Below are positions 43,809 through 52,096 of a DNA stretch of 64,000 nucleotides, in pieces (positions within the stretch are counted from its first letter, which is position 1; every line of letters starts with the position of its first letter). Source of the DNA: Streptomyces fulvoviolaceus (GTDB lineage: Bacteria; Actinomycetota; Actinomycetes; Streptomycetales; Streptomycetaceae); the NCBI RefSeq assembly GCF_000718165.1, contig NZ_JOEY01000013.1, positions 1 to 64,000 of the forward strand, in the 5' to 3' direction. Both the position numbers and the translations under genes were made by a program. The notes below the pieces were generated by a model. It saw only the letters and a list, made by a program, of their open reading frames with translations. It ran no database searches and was not told the DNA's origin.

Positions 43809-44351
43809 ATGCACAAGGGTGGGGATTCCATACAGTCGGCCGGACGGGACACGGAGATCGTGTTCGTCTATGAGCCGACGCCGGCCGACTACGAGGCCGC
43901 GTTGCGCCGTTACGTCTACGGGACCTGGCCGGGGCGGCGGGGTGTACTCATCCCGGCGGCGCTGATCACGGTGCTCGTGCTGGCCTTCGCGGAGGTCAGG
44001 GGCTTCTCGCCCGCGGTCGTGGCTCTTCTGGTCGTCGCCGCCGTGGTCACCGCGGTCGTGACCACCGTCAGGACGCTGACCCGGGTCGCCCGGGAGCAGG
44101 TCGGGGACATGGAGGAGTACGGGACCTGCCGGACGGTGGTCGGCGAGGAGGGCCTGACGACCACGGGTGGGGACCAGGCCAGCACCATCGACTGGCAGGC
44201 GTTCCCCTGGTACGTCGAGACCGACGAGCTGTTCGCCCTCACGACCGTGAAGACCAGGATCTTCTTCGTGGTTCCCAAGCGTGGAGCCCAGGATCCGGCC
44301 GATGTGGACGCGCTGCGGGCCGTACTGGATCGGAACCTTCGTCGGTTGTAG
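43809..44351 (+). CDS. YcxB-like membrane protein
   Basis: 180 residues: an N-terminal cytoplasmic strand region, two adjacent hydrophobic helices (about residues 45-60 and 66-85), then a beta-rich domain with W-Q-A-F-P-W-Y-V-E-T-D-E-L-F-A-L and I-F-F-V-V-P-K-R, the pattern of the YcxB C-terminal domain. The function is unknown. ATG start at 43809. It is convergent with the TerD-like gene across a strong hairpin. Confidence 0.75.
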   Translation: MHKGGDSIQSAGRDTEIVFVYEPTPADYEAALRRYVYGTWPGRRGVLIPAALITVLVLAFAEVRGFSPAVVALLVVAAVVTAVVTTVRTLTRVAREQVGDMEEYGTCRTVVGEEGLTTTGGDQASTIDWQAFPWYVETDELFALTTVKTRIFFVVPKRGAQDPADVDALRAVLDRNLRRL

Positions 44352-44357
44352 GCCGGG

Positions 44358-44392
44358 CGGTTCCCGCCGGTGTTTCGGGCCGGCGGGAACCG
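44358..44392. terminator. Bidirectional hairpin between convergent genes
   Basis: 13-bp perfect stem (44358-44370 with 44380-44392), loop TGTTTCGGG. Confidence 0.88.
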
Positions 44393-44402
44393 TGGTCGCG
44401 CT

Positions 44403-44987
44403 CTACTTGCTCGCGGCGAAGCGCATCAGGGCGAGTTCGTCGCCCTGCTTGATCTTGCCGGTCGTGTTGATGACCTCGAGCTTCCAGCTGGCGCCGGTGC
44501 GCACGGCCTTGGCGACGGCGCAGCCGTTGTCCGTGGTGAGCATGGAGGGCCAGATGTCGGCGACCTGCTGGGTGCTGCTGCCGGTCGCGTCGTAGACCTT
44601 GAAACTGATGTTGCGCGCCTTCTGGAAGGAGCTGCCCTTCTTGTAGGCGGCGGCGACGAACACGATCGACGTGATGTGCGGCGGGATCTTGTCGAACTGG
44701 ACGGTGACCGTCTCGTCGTCGCCCTCCCCGTGCCCGGTCTGGTTGTCGCCGCTGTGCAGCAGGGAGCCGTTGCCGATGGGGTCGGGGGAGTCCAGGCCCG
44801 CCAGGCGCACCGGGTCCGCGTCGTGCATCGCGATGGCGATCAGGTCGAGGTCGGTGCCGGTCTTGTGGCGGAGCTTGCCGATCAGTCCGCCGCTGCTGCC
44901 GGCGGTGGGGTCCCAGGAGACCCCTATCGAGAGGTGGGTCACGCCGTCCAGGTCCGCGGGACCGTCTTCCTTCGTAAGCGTAATCAT
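44403..44987 (-). CDS. TerD-family protein
   Basis: 194 residues with the TerD beta-sandwich pattern: H-L-S-I-G-V-S-W-D, D-L-D-L-I-A-I-A and the calcium-binding stretch S-G-D-N-Q-T-G-H-G-E-G-D-D-E. Members are linked to tellurite, phage or stress responses and bind calcium. ATG 44987 overlaps the upstream peptidase stop (ATGA), so it is translated with it; a GTG at 44993 is less likely. It is last in a three-gene minus-strand operon. Confidence 0.88.
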   Translation of the reverse strand: MITLTKEDGPADLDGVTHLSIGVSWDPTAGSSGGLIGKLRHKTGTDLDLIAIAMHDADPVRLAGLDSPDPIGNGSLLHSGDNQTGHGEGDDETVTVQFDKIPPHITSIVFVAAAYKKGSSFQKARNISFKVYDATGSSTQQVADIWPSMLTTDNGCAVAKAVRTGASWKLEVINTTGKIKQGDELALMRFAASK

Positions 44988-46378
44988 GGGCACATATTGC
45001 CCGGGTCTTCTCCCAAGTCCCAGAACAGGCCCGCCATGACTGCCAGGGACTCCCTGGCCACCGTCCCCAACATGTGCTCGTCCGGGGCGTGTTGGGCGCA
45101 GGACGGGTGGGAGTGGGGGACCCAGATCGTGGGCAGGCCGAGGATCTCCGCGAAGGCGTCGTTGGGCAGGGTGCCGCCGAGGTTGGGGAGGATCGCCGGG
45201 ATCTTGCCGGTGGTGCGGTGGAGGGAGGCCTTCGCCCAGTGGACCCAGGGGGAGCCGGGGTCGAGGCGCGTTGCCGGGACCGCCTGGAGGACCTCGACCT
45301 CGACCATGGGGAGGGCGTGGGCGTCGAGGTGGGCCCGGACGATCGATTCCAGGTTCTGCCAGTCCGTGCCCACCACGAAGCGGAGCTGTACGTCCGCGTG
45401 TGCCGTGCCGGGGATCGCGCCGACCGGTTTGGCAGGGTCACCGGCGGACAGGGCGAGGACCTCCAGGGTGTTCCAGGCGAAGACGCGTTCCGCGGGGGTG
45501 AGGCCCGGCTCGCCCCAGTCCGTGTCGACCGTGGGGTCGGCCTCGCCGCCGCCGACCGTCAGGTCCGCGAGGGCTGCCCGCACCGGCTCGGGGATCGCGG
45601 GCGGTCGTAGGCCTTCGACGAGGATGCGGCCCTGGGCGTCGACCAGGGTGGACAGTGCCGCGGCGAGCACCGTGGCCGGGTTGCGCAGCGCGCCGCCCCA
45701 GTTGCCCGAGTGGTGGGCGCCGGCGCGCAGGGGCACGCGGAGGCGGAAGTTGGCGGCGCCGCGGGAGCCGAGGAAGAGCGTGGGGCGGTCGGCGGCGAGG
45801 CGGGGGCCGTCGGAGGCGATGAGGACGTCTGCCGTCAGGTCGTCCTTCATACGGCGGCAGAACTCGTGCAGGCCGGGGGAGCCCGACTCCTCGCCCGTCT
45901 CCATGAGCAGCTTGAGGTTGAAGCCGAGCCTGCCGCCTCGGGCCGCCAACACCTGTTCCAGGGCTGCCAGGTTGACCGTGTGCTGGCCCTTGTTGTCCGC
46001 CGTGCCGCGGCCGTAGAGGCGGTCGCCCTCGACGACCAGGTCCCAGGGGGACAGGCCCGCGCGCCAGCGGCCGTCCTGGCCGGGGACGACGTCTGCGTGG
46101 CCGTAGACCAGGACGGTGGGCAGATCGTCCGCCTCGTGGCGGTGGGCGAGGAGGAAGGGGCCCGCGTCCGGGACCGGGTTGTCGAGGATGCGGACCGTCG
46201 CTCCCAAGCGGCTTGTCGCCGGGGCGAGTTCGTCCTCCAGGTAGGCGCGCAGGCGGGTCGTGTCCGCGGGCGGCCGGCTCTCCGTCGGCATCGCGACCCG
46301 GCGGCGCAGGTCGGTGAGGAAGGTGCCGGAGTCGTAGTAGGCGGTTGCCCGGTCGATCGCCGTTTCGCGTGTCGTCAT
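44984..46378 (-). CDS. M20-family metallopeptidase
   Basis: 464-residue zinc peptidase of the ArgE/DapE/CNDP type. Metal ligands are visible in V-Y-G-H-A-D-V-V, G-R-G-T-A-D-N-K-G and E-T-G-E-E-S-G-S; an inserted dimerisation domain contains H-H-S-G-N-W-G. It probably cleaves small peptides or amides. ATG 46378 overlaps the stop of the double-Lrp regulator, and its own stop overlaps the TerD start. The operon faces an AbgT transporter gene with a second M20 peptidase. Confidence 0.9.
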   Translation of the reverse strand: MTTRETAIDRATAYYDSGTFLTDLRRRVAMPTESRPPADTTRLRAYLEDELAPATSRLGATVRILDNPVPDAGPFLLAHRHEADDLPTVLVYGHADVVPGQDGRWRAGLSPWDLVVEGDRLYGRGTADNKGQHTVNLAALEQVLAARGGRLGFNLKLLMETGEESGSPGLHEFCRRMKDDLTADVLIASDGPRLAADRPTLFLGSRGAANFRLRVPLRAGAHHSGNWGGALRNPATVLAAALSTLVDAQGRILVEGLRPPAIPEPVRAALADLTVGGGEADPTVDTDWGEPGLTPAERVFAWNTLEVLALSAGDPAKPVGAIPGTAHADVQLRFVVGTDWQNLESIVRAHLDAHALPMVEVEVLQAVPATRLDPGSPWVHWAKASLHRTTGKIPAILPNLGGTLPNDAFAEILGLPTIWVPHSHPSCAQHAPDEHMLGTVARESLAVMAGLFWDLGEDPGNMCP

Positions 46379-47409
46379 GCGGTGTCGTCCCCGTTCTCCG
46401 GCTTGTCGTGTGCGGCCAGGCGGCCGTCCTCGCGGTCCAGCCAGTGCCGTCGTAGCGCGTCCAGCAGGACGGAGACGTCGAAGGACGTCACTCCCGGCAG
46501 GTCGGCCAGGTCCCGGGTGAGGAACTCGGCGAGGCCCTCTTCGTCGCGGAAGACGCCGTGGTGGATCACGCAGGACGTGCCCGCGGTGGTGACCACGTAC
46601 CGGGCGGAGGGGTGTCGGGCGAGCGTGCGGGCCACCTCGCCCATCGCGCTGGGGGAGACCGTCAGGGTGATCGCGACCTCCAGGGCGTAGCCGAGCAGGC
46701 CGGGTTCGATCTCCACCCGGGGGCGGACCAGGCCGCGCTGGAGGAGGGACTGGGTGATGCGGTAGGCGGTGGACTGGCCGATGCCGAGCTCGCGGGAGAC
46801 CTGGGCGGCGGTGATCCGGCCGTCGGCGGCGAGCAGGCGGAGGGTGCGGAGTTCGTCGTCGGTGAGCGTGCCGTGGCGGGCCGGGGTGTCCACCGCCTCG
46901 TCCTGGGCCGCGTGTTCCGTGAGGCGTCGTACCTGGTCCTCGGACAGGCGGGGCAGGCGCCAGGAGTCGGACTTGGTGGTGGCCGAGAGGACGAGTTCGG
47001 AGCGGGCGGAGCGGACGCCGGGGGTGGCGGGGATGGTGCGGGTCAGCAGCTCGGTGGTCCGGTCGCGGCGGGCCGGCTGGACGGAGCAGTAGACGTCCGA
47101 CTGCCCGGCGGTGACGGCGACATGGCTCGTCCCGGGCAGGTCGGCGAGGCGGCGGGCCACCTCGGTCGCCCGGCCGGGTTCCGCGGTCACCCAGACCTGC
47201 CACGGGTGGCCCTCGCCGGACACCGACCAGGCGAGCTGGCCGATCACCCGCAGCAGCCGCTCGGACTCCAGCCGGGCCAGCCTGCGTCCCGCGGTGCTCG
47301 CCGAGACGCCCAGCACCTCCGCCAGCAGGCTCAGCGGGGCCCGCGGGGCGTGCTGGAGCGCGGCGACGAGGTCGAGGTCTTCGTCGTCCAGAGCGTCCAG
47401 AGCTTTCAT
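46375..47409 (-). CDS. Double-domain Lrp/AsnC-family regulator
   Basis: 344 residues made of two Lrp/AsnC units in tandem. Each has an N-terminal helix-turn-helix (L-A-E-V-L-G-V-S-A-S-T-A-G-R-R near residue 30; V-S-R-E-L-G-I-G-Q-S-T-A-Y-R-I near 195) and a ligand-sensing alpha/beta domain. It likely controls the divergent abgT-like gene and its own operon through the AT-rich 113-bp gap. Start chosen at ATG 47409 (MKALDALDDEDLDL); upstream in-frame starts (47418, 47442) are possible. Confidence 0.88.
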   Translation of the reverse strand: MKALDALDDEDLDLVAALQHAPRAPLSLLAEVLGVSASTAGRRLARLESERLLRVIGQLAWSVSGEGHPWQVWVTAEPGRATEVARRLADLPGTSHVAVTAGQSDVYCSVQPARRDRTTELLTRTIPATPGVRSARSELVLSATTKSDSWRLPRLSEDQVRRLTEHAAQDEAVDTPARHGTLTDDELRTLRLLAADGRITAAQVSRELGIGQSTAYRITQSLLQRGLVRPRVEIEPGLLGYALEVAITLTVSPSAMGEVARTLARHPSARYVVTTAGTSCVIHHGVFRDEEGLAEFLTRDLADLPGVTSFDVSVLLDALRRHWLDREDGRLAAHDKPENGDDTA

Positions 47410-47474
47410 GTCGTACATCCACTCATGGAACGAATCCTTCAAGCAGCGACTTCATCTGAATGATATGAGCGCAA

Positions 47475-47489
47475 CAAGCATTTTACTTG
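47475..47489. promoter_or_regulatory. Candidate Lrp-type operator between divergent genes
   Basis: CAAGCATTTTACTTG, a 15-bp imperfect palindrome with CAAG/CTTG arms in the most AT-rich part of the regulator/transporter gap. Confidence 0.4.
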
Positions 47490-47522
47490 CATGATGTCGT
47501 CTCGTGGGCCGTCAATGGGGAG

Positions 47523-49061
47523 GTGACCGCCACCACGGAACGTCCCGCGAAACCGATCTCCGGACTGCTCGCTGTCCTCGTCCGCATCGAGCGGGCGGGC
47601 AACAAACTGCCGCACCCCTTCTGGCTGTTCGGGGTGCTCAGCGTCGTCCTCGCGCTCGCCAGCTGGGCGTTGTCCGCCGCGGGCGCCTCCGCACTCAACC
47701 CCGCCACCGACAAGACCGTGACCGTCCACAGCCTCGTCTCCGGCGAGGGACTGCGGATGATGATCAGCGACGCGGTCACCAACTACGCCACGTTCCCGCC
47801 GCTCGGCACGATCCTCGTCGTCATGCTGGGCGTGGCCGTCGCCGACCGGTCCGGGCTGCTGCCGGCGATGCTGCGGGCCGCCGTCGCCCGGGTCCCGGCC
47901 CGCTGGCTGACGTTCACGCTCGCCTTCAGCGCGATGGTCGCGCACGTCGCCTCCGACGCCGCGTACGTCGTGCTGGTGCCGCTCGGCGCGATGGCGTTCA
48001 GGGCCGTGGGGCGCAGCCCGATGCTGGGCGCCGTGGTGGCGTTCGTGTCGGTGTCCGCCGGGTACGACGCGAGTCCGCTGGTCACGCCGACGGACGCGGT
48101 GCTCTCCGGGCTCACCACGGCCGCCGCGCAGACCGTCGACCCGGGGTACGTGGTCACCCCGCTGTCCAACTACTTCTTCTCCCTCGGCTCCTCGCTGGTG
48201 CTGGCCGTCGTCGTCACCGTCGTCACCGAGAAGGTCATCGCGCGGCGGGTGGCGGCGATGCCGGAGGAGGACGACGCCACAGAAGCCGTCGAGGAGCTGA
48301 CCCTGCGCGACGACGAGCGGCGCGGGCTGCGACACGCGGGTCTCGCTCTCCTCCTCTACGCCGGCCTGATCGTGGCGGCGATGATCCCGAGCGGGTCCCC
48401 GCTGCGGGGCGAGGGCGGCAGCATCGTGCAGTCGCCCGTGCTCACCGGCATCGCGGTCGTCCTGTCCGTGGCGTTCCTGATCGTCGGCGCGGTCTACGGC
48501 CGCACCGTCGGCACCGTGCGCACCGGCCGCGACATCCCCGACCACATGGCGAAGGGGCTGCGCGAGATGGCACCGATCCTGGTGCTGTTCTTCGCGATCT
48601 CGCAGTTCCTGGCGTACTTCAAGTGGACGGGCGTCGGCGAGGTCATGGCGATCCGCGGCGCCGACCTGCTCAAGTCGGCGGGCATCACCGGGCCGGTGGC
48701 CTTCCTCGGCGTCCTGGCGGTGTGCACCTGTATCAACCTGCTGGTCACCAGCGGCTCCGCCCAATGGGCCCTGGTGGGACCGGTGTTCGTGCCGATGTTC
48801 ATGCTCCTCGACATCTCGCCGGAGGTGACCCAGGCGGTCTACCGCATCGCCGACTCCTGCACCAACGCGATGACCCCGATGAGCGCCTACTTCGTCATGA
48901 CCCTGGGCGTGATCCAGCGCTACCGCCGCTCGGCCGGCATCGGCACCCTGCTGTCCCTGACCCTGCCGCTGTGCCTGACCATGCTGGTCGCCTGGACGCT
49001 GTTCTTCTACGCCTGGTGGGCGCTGGGCATCCCGCTCGGGCCCGGGGTGCCCGTCCGTTGA
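47523..49061 (+). CDS. AbgT-family p-aminobenzoyl-glutamate transporter
   Basis: 512-residue membrane transporter with about 11 helices. AbgT hallmarks: N-K-L-P-H-P-F-W-L-F near the N terminus, the long first extracytoplasmic segment, V-A-S-D-A-A-Y-V-V-L-V-P-L, and T-P-M-S-A-Y-F near the end. E. coli AbgT imports the folate breakdown product p-aminobenzoyl-glutamate; some homologues export sulfonamides. GTG 47523 is chosen (VTATTERP); the upstream TTG at 47487 lies in the operator region. An M20 peptidase follows 23 bp downstream. Confidence 0.9.
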   Translation: MTATTERPAKPISGLLAVLVRIERAGNKLPHPFWLFGVLSVVLALASWALSAAGASALNPATDKTVTVHSLVSGEGLRMMISDAVTNYATFPPLGTILVVMLGVAVADRSGLLPAMLRAAVARVPARWLTFTLAFSAMVAHVASDAAYVVLVPLGAMAFRAVGRSPMLGAVVAFVSVSAGYDASPLVTPTDAVLSGLTTAAAQTVDPGYVVTPLSNYFFSLGSSLVLAVVVTVVTEKVIARRVAAMPEEDDATEAVEELTLRDDERRGLRHAGLALLLYAGLIVAAMIPSGSPLRGEGGSIVQSPVLTGIAVVLSVAFLIVGAVYGRTVGTVRTGRDIPDHMAKGLREMAPILVLFFAISQFLAYFKWTGVGEVMAIRGADLLKSAGITGPVAFLGVLAVCTCINLLVTSGSAQWALVGPVFVPMFMLLDISPEVTQAVYRIADSCTNAMTPMSAYFVMTLGVIQRYRRSAGIGTLLSLTLPLCLTMLVAWTLFFYAWWALGIPLGPGVPVR

Positions 49062-49084
49062 CCGACCTGTCCGTGAGGAGAGCC

Positions 49085-50233
49085 GTGCACCGCATCGAGT
49101 CCCTGGCCCGAACCGCCCTGCCCGAGATGACCGACGACCTGCGCACCCTGGTCGAACTCGAAACCCCCAGTAACGACAAGGAGTTGCTGACCGCCGGCCT
49201 CGCCGCCATCGAGGCGTGGACCCGCCGACGGCTCGGCCCGCCCGACGAGCGGCGGCACCACGACGGCGGCCCGCACGGCGACATGCTGGAACTGCTGTAC
49301 CGCGGCACCGCACCCGCGACGGTCCTGGTGCTGTGCCACTACGACACGGTGTGGCCGGCCGGCACCCTCGCCGACTGGCCCTTCCAGGTCACCGAGGACG
49401 GCCGGGCGAGCGGCCCGGGCGCGTTCGACATGAAGTGCGGCCTGGTGCAGGCCGTATGGGCACTGCGGCTGCTGCGCGAACTGGACCTGCCGCGCCCGGC
49501 CGTACGACTGTTCCTGAACGGCGACGAGGAGATCGGCAGCCCCGTCTCCCGGCCGCACGTCGAGCGGCTGAGCGAGGACGCGGCGGCCACGCTGGTGTGC
49601 GAGGCGGCGGCCGGTCCCGAGGGGGCGCTGAAGACCTCCCGCAAGGGCGGCGGCATCTTCGAGCTGACCGTGGACGGGGTGGAGGCCCACGCCGGCCTCG
49701 AACCGGAGCGGGGCGCGAGCGCGGTCCACGCCCTCGCGGAACTCGTCACGCAGGTCGTCGCGTCGGCCGACCCGGCACTCGGCACCACGGTCAACGTCGG
49801 CGTGATCAGCGGCGGTACGGGACGCAACGTCGTGGCCGGACAGGCCCGCTGCGGCATCGACGTACGCATCGCCGTGCCCGCCGAGACGGCCCGCATCGAC
49901 GCGGCGTTCGCGGCCCTACGGCCCTCCGACCCCCGTGTGACCGTCACGCTCACCGGGGGTTGGGCACGCCCTCCCATGGTGCCCAACCCGGCCTCCTCGC
50001 GACTCTTCAAGGAAGCCCTGACGATCGCCGCCGACCTCGGTTGGACCGCCCGCGAGACCGCCGTCGGCGGAGCGAGCGACGGCAACTTCGTCGCCGCGCT
50101 CGGCCGACCGGTCCTCGACGGGCTCGGCGCGGTGGGGGACGGCGCCCACGCCCGCCACGAACACGTCCTGCCGGCCCACATGCCTTCGCGTACGGCGCTG
50201 ATCGCGGGGTTGTTGGCGGGGTGCGCCGGTTAA
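49085..50233 (+). CDS. M20-family peptidase, carboxypeptidase G2-like
   Basis: 382 residues. Zinc ligands lie in C-H-Y-D-T-V-W-P-A-G-T-L, G-P-G-A-F-D-M-K-C-G and N-G-D-E-E-I-G-S. The 'H-x-D-T-V-x-P-x-G-T' and 'G-P-G-x-x-D-M-K-x-G' forms are those of glutamate carboxypeptidase (CPG2), which releases glutamate from folates or aminobenzoyl-glutamate, fitting the AbgT gene just upstream. GTG 49085 follows GAGGAGAG at good spacing. It forms a transporter-peptidase operon. Confidence 0.88.
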   Translation: MHRIESLARTALPEMTDDLRTLVELETPSNDKELLTAGLAAIEAWTRRRLGPPDERRHHDGGPHGDMLELLYRGTAPATVLVLCHYDTVWPAGTLADWPFQVTEDGRASGPGAFDMKCGLVQAVWALRLLRELDLPRPAVRLFLNGDEEIGSPVSRPHVERLSEDAAATLVCEAAAGPEGALKTSRKGGGIFELTVDGVEAHAGLEPERGASAVHALAELVTQVVASADPALGTTVNVGVISGGTGRNVVAGQARCGIDVRIAVPAETARIDAAFAALRPSDPRVTVTLTGGWARPPMVPNPASSRLFKEALTIAADLGWTARETAVGGASDGNFVAALGRPVLDGLGAVGDGAHARHEHVLPAHMPSRTALIAGLLAGCAG

Positions 50234-50275
50234 ATCCGGTGGCCGGGCGGCTCGCGGCTTCGTCATCATGGGGCG

Positions 50276-50803
50276 ATGCCCCGTCTGACCTCGCCCGATG
50301 TCCGGTTCCACGACTCCTTCCTCGACGCGGTGAAGGAGTTCGCCGCCACGACCCTGGACCCGGCCACGCTGCTCGCCCAGGAGATCGAGCAGTACGGCGA
50401 GACATGGCGGGAACCGACGGAGTTCGCGGCGTACGTGGCCATGCTGCGGGCGGAGACGGAACGGCCGCGCAGGCCGGACTGGGTGCCGATGACGACCCTC
50501 TGGTACGTGGCGGACGACACGTACCTCGGCAGATTCGCGATACGGCACCGACTCACTCCCTTCCTGCTGGAGCGCGGCGGCCACATCGGGTACGACGTCC
50601 GTCCCGGCGCCCGTCGACGGGGTCACGCCACGGCCATGCTCCGGGACGCTCTGCCCGAGTGCCGGGAACGGGGCCTGGACCGGGTCCTGGTCACCTGCGA
50701 CACCACCAACACCGGTTCCCGCAAGGTGATCGAGGCCAATGGCGGAGAATTCGAGGACGAGCGCGGCGGAAAGCTGCGGTTCTGGATCCGGACAGGGAAC
50801 TGA
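50276..50803 (+). CDS. GNAT-family N-acetyltransferase
   Basis: 175 residues with a single GNAT fold: the acetyl-CoA loop V-R-P-G-A-R-R-R-G-H-A-T is at about residues 108-119, and C-D-T-T-N-T-G-S-R-K-V-I-E follows, as in ribosomal-protein/antibiotic acetyltransferase-like GNATs. The substrate is unknown. ATG start at 50276. The next gene begins 15 bp later. Confidence 0.88.
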   Translation: MPRLTSPDVRFHDSFLDAVKEFAATTLDPATLLAQEIEQYGETWREPTEFAAYVAMLRAETERPRRPDWVPMTTLWYVADDTYLGRFAIRHRLTPFLLERGGHIGYDVRPGARRRGHATAMLRDALPECRERGLDRVLVTCDTTNTGSRKVIEANGGEFEDERGGKLRFWIRTGN

Positions 50804-50818
50804 GGCGTCTACGTCGGT

Positions 50819-52048
50819 ATGGACCTGGAGAAGCGGCCCGCCGCGCAGCCCGCACAGCCTGTACAGCCCGCGCGGCAGACGCCCGAGGGATGTCTGACCG
50901 TCGCGATTCGCATCCCTGTACGGATCGTCGTGCTCGTGCTGGTCCTGCCGGTACGCATGGTGTGGGACGCGCTCGTCGTGGCCGGACGGTTCCTGAGGGA
51001 CACGGTGCTGCGGCCGGTGGGGAGGGCGCTGGAGTGGGCCTTGGAGTGGATCGGGCGCGCGCTGTTCGTCTGGCCCTGGGTCGCCCTGTGGCGGTACGTC
51101 GTCGTGCCCGTCGGCAAGGCTCTGGGGTGGCTCGGGAACGTCCTCGTCGTCGTCCCTCTGGTGTGGCTGTACCGGTACGTCCTGACGCCCGTCGGGCACG
51201 CCCTCGTATGGGTCGCGCGGGGCATCGGGGCCTCACTCGCCTGGGTGTACGCGCGCGTGCTGACGCCGATCGGGCACGGACTCGCGTGGGTCGTGTGGGG
51301 CGTCGGGGCCGCGCTGGCCTGGGTGTACGCGCGCGTGCTGACGCCGATCGGGCACGGACTCATGTGGCTCCTGAAGGGAATCGGCGCCGTGCTCACCGCG
51401 CTCGGTCTCGGGGTGTTCGCCGCCGTGGCCTGGCTGGTGCGGTATCTGGTCGTCGTGCCCGCCCGATGGGTCTACGAGTGGATCCTCACGCCCGTCGGAC
51501 GAGCGATCGCCTGGTGCGCGAACGGTCTCGTGTGGCTCGCGAGCACGATCGTCACCGGCATCGGGATCGCCCTCTACTGGATCACCCGGATCCTGTTCGT
51601 CCTGCCCGCCATCGCTCTGTGGCGCTGGGTCCTCGCCCCCGTCGGCCGTGTCCTCGCCGTCATCGGCCGCGAGGTCTGGGCCGCCCTCGGACACGCCTGG
51701 CGGATCGCCGGACACATCTCGCTCGCCGTCGGACGGTTCCTCGCGACCCTCTTCCGGTGGATCTTCGTGGAGCCGGTGCGCTGGGTGTACCGCACCCTGC
51801 TGACCCCGGCCGGACACGTGATCCTTGACCTGGTCCTACGGCCCGCAGCCCAGGCCGCGCGCAGTGTGGGCCGGGCCACCCGGGCGGCCCTGGCCTCCGC
51901 CCGCGAGTCCGTACGGCAGGCGCGGGCCGACTTCCGGCGGATGCTCTTCGGCGAGCCGAGGGAGCCGGTCGCCGTCGACGGGCGGGAACCGTTGGGTCCC
52001 GAGACACGTACTCTTGGTAGTAGTACGACCGCTCTCACGAAGGACTGA
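50819..52048 (+). CDS. Internally repetitive amphipathic/membrane protein
   Basis: 409 residues built from about nine repeats of 25-40 residues on the theme W-x-Y-R-Y-V-L-T-P-V-G-H-A-L-x-W-V-x-x-G-I-G. Each repeat has a hydrophobic, Trp/Val-rich segment and a T-P-x-G-x-x-L hinge. Two adjacent repeats are almost identical in DNA (51243-51284 and 51321-51362). The last ~80 residues are Ala/Arg-rich and polar. No family function is known to me; it could line or reshape the membrane. ATG start at 50819. Confidence 0.8.
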   Translation: MDLEKRPAAQPAQPVQPARQTPEGCLTVAIRIPVRIVVLVLVLPVRMVWDALVVAGRFLRDTVLRPVGRALEWALEWIGRALFVWPWVALWRYVVVPVGKALGWLGNVLVVVPLVWLYRYVLTPVGHALVWVARGIGASLAWVYARVLTPIGHGLAWVVWGVGAALAWVYARVLTPIGHGLMWLLKGIGAVLTALGLGVFAAVAWLVRYLVVVPARWVYEWILTPVGRAIAWCANGLVWLASTIVTGIGIALYWITRILFVLPAIALWRWVLAPVGRVLAVIGREVWAALGHAWRIAGHISLAVGRFLATLFRWIFVEPVRWVYRTLLTPAGHVILDLVLRPAAQAARSVGRATRAALASARESVRQARADFRRMLFGEPREPVAVDGREPLGPETRTLGSSTTALTKD

Positions 52049-52096
52049 ACGACACTGGGCAAGCGACAGCCCGAAGGCCCGCCGCCCGCACCCGCG

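Noticed and set aside
51243..51362. Near-identical 42-bp repeats as a CRISPR or IS signal
   Set aside because: They are in frame inside a repetitive protein and encode the same residues; there are no inverted termini.
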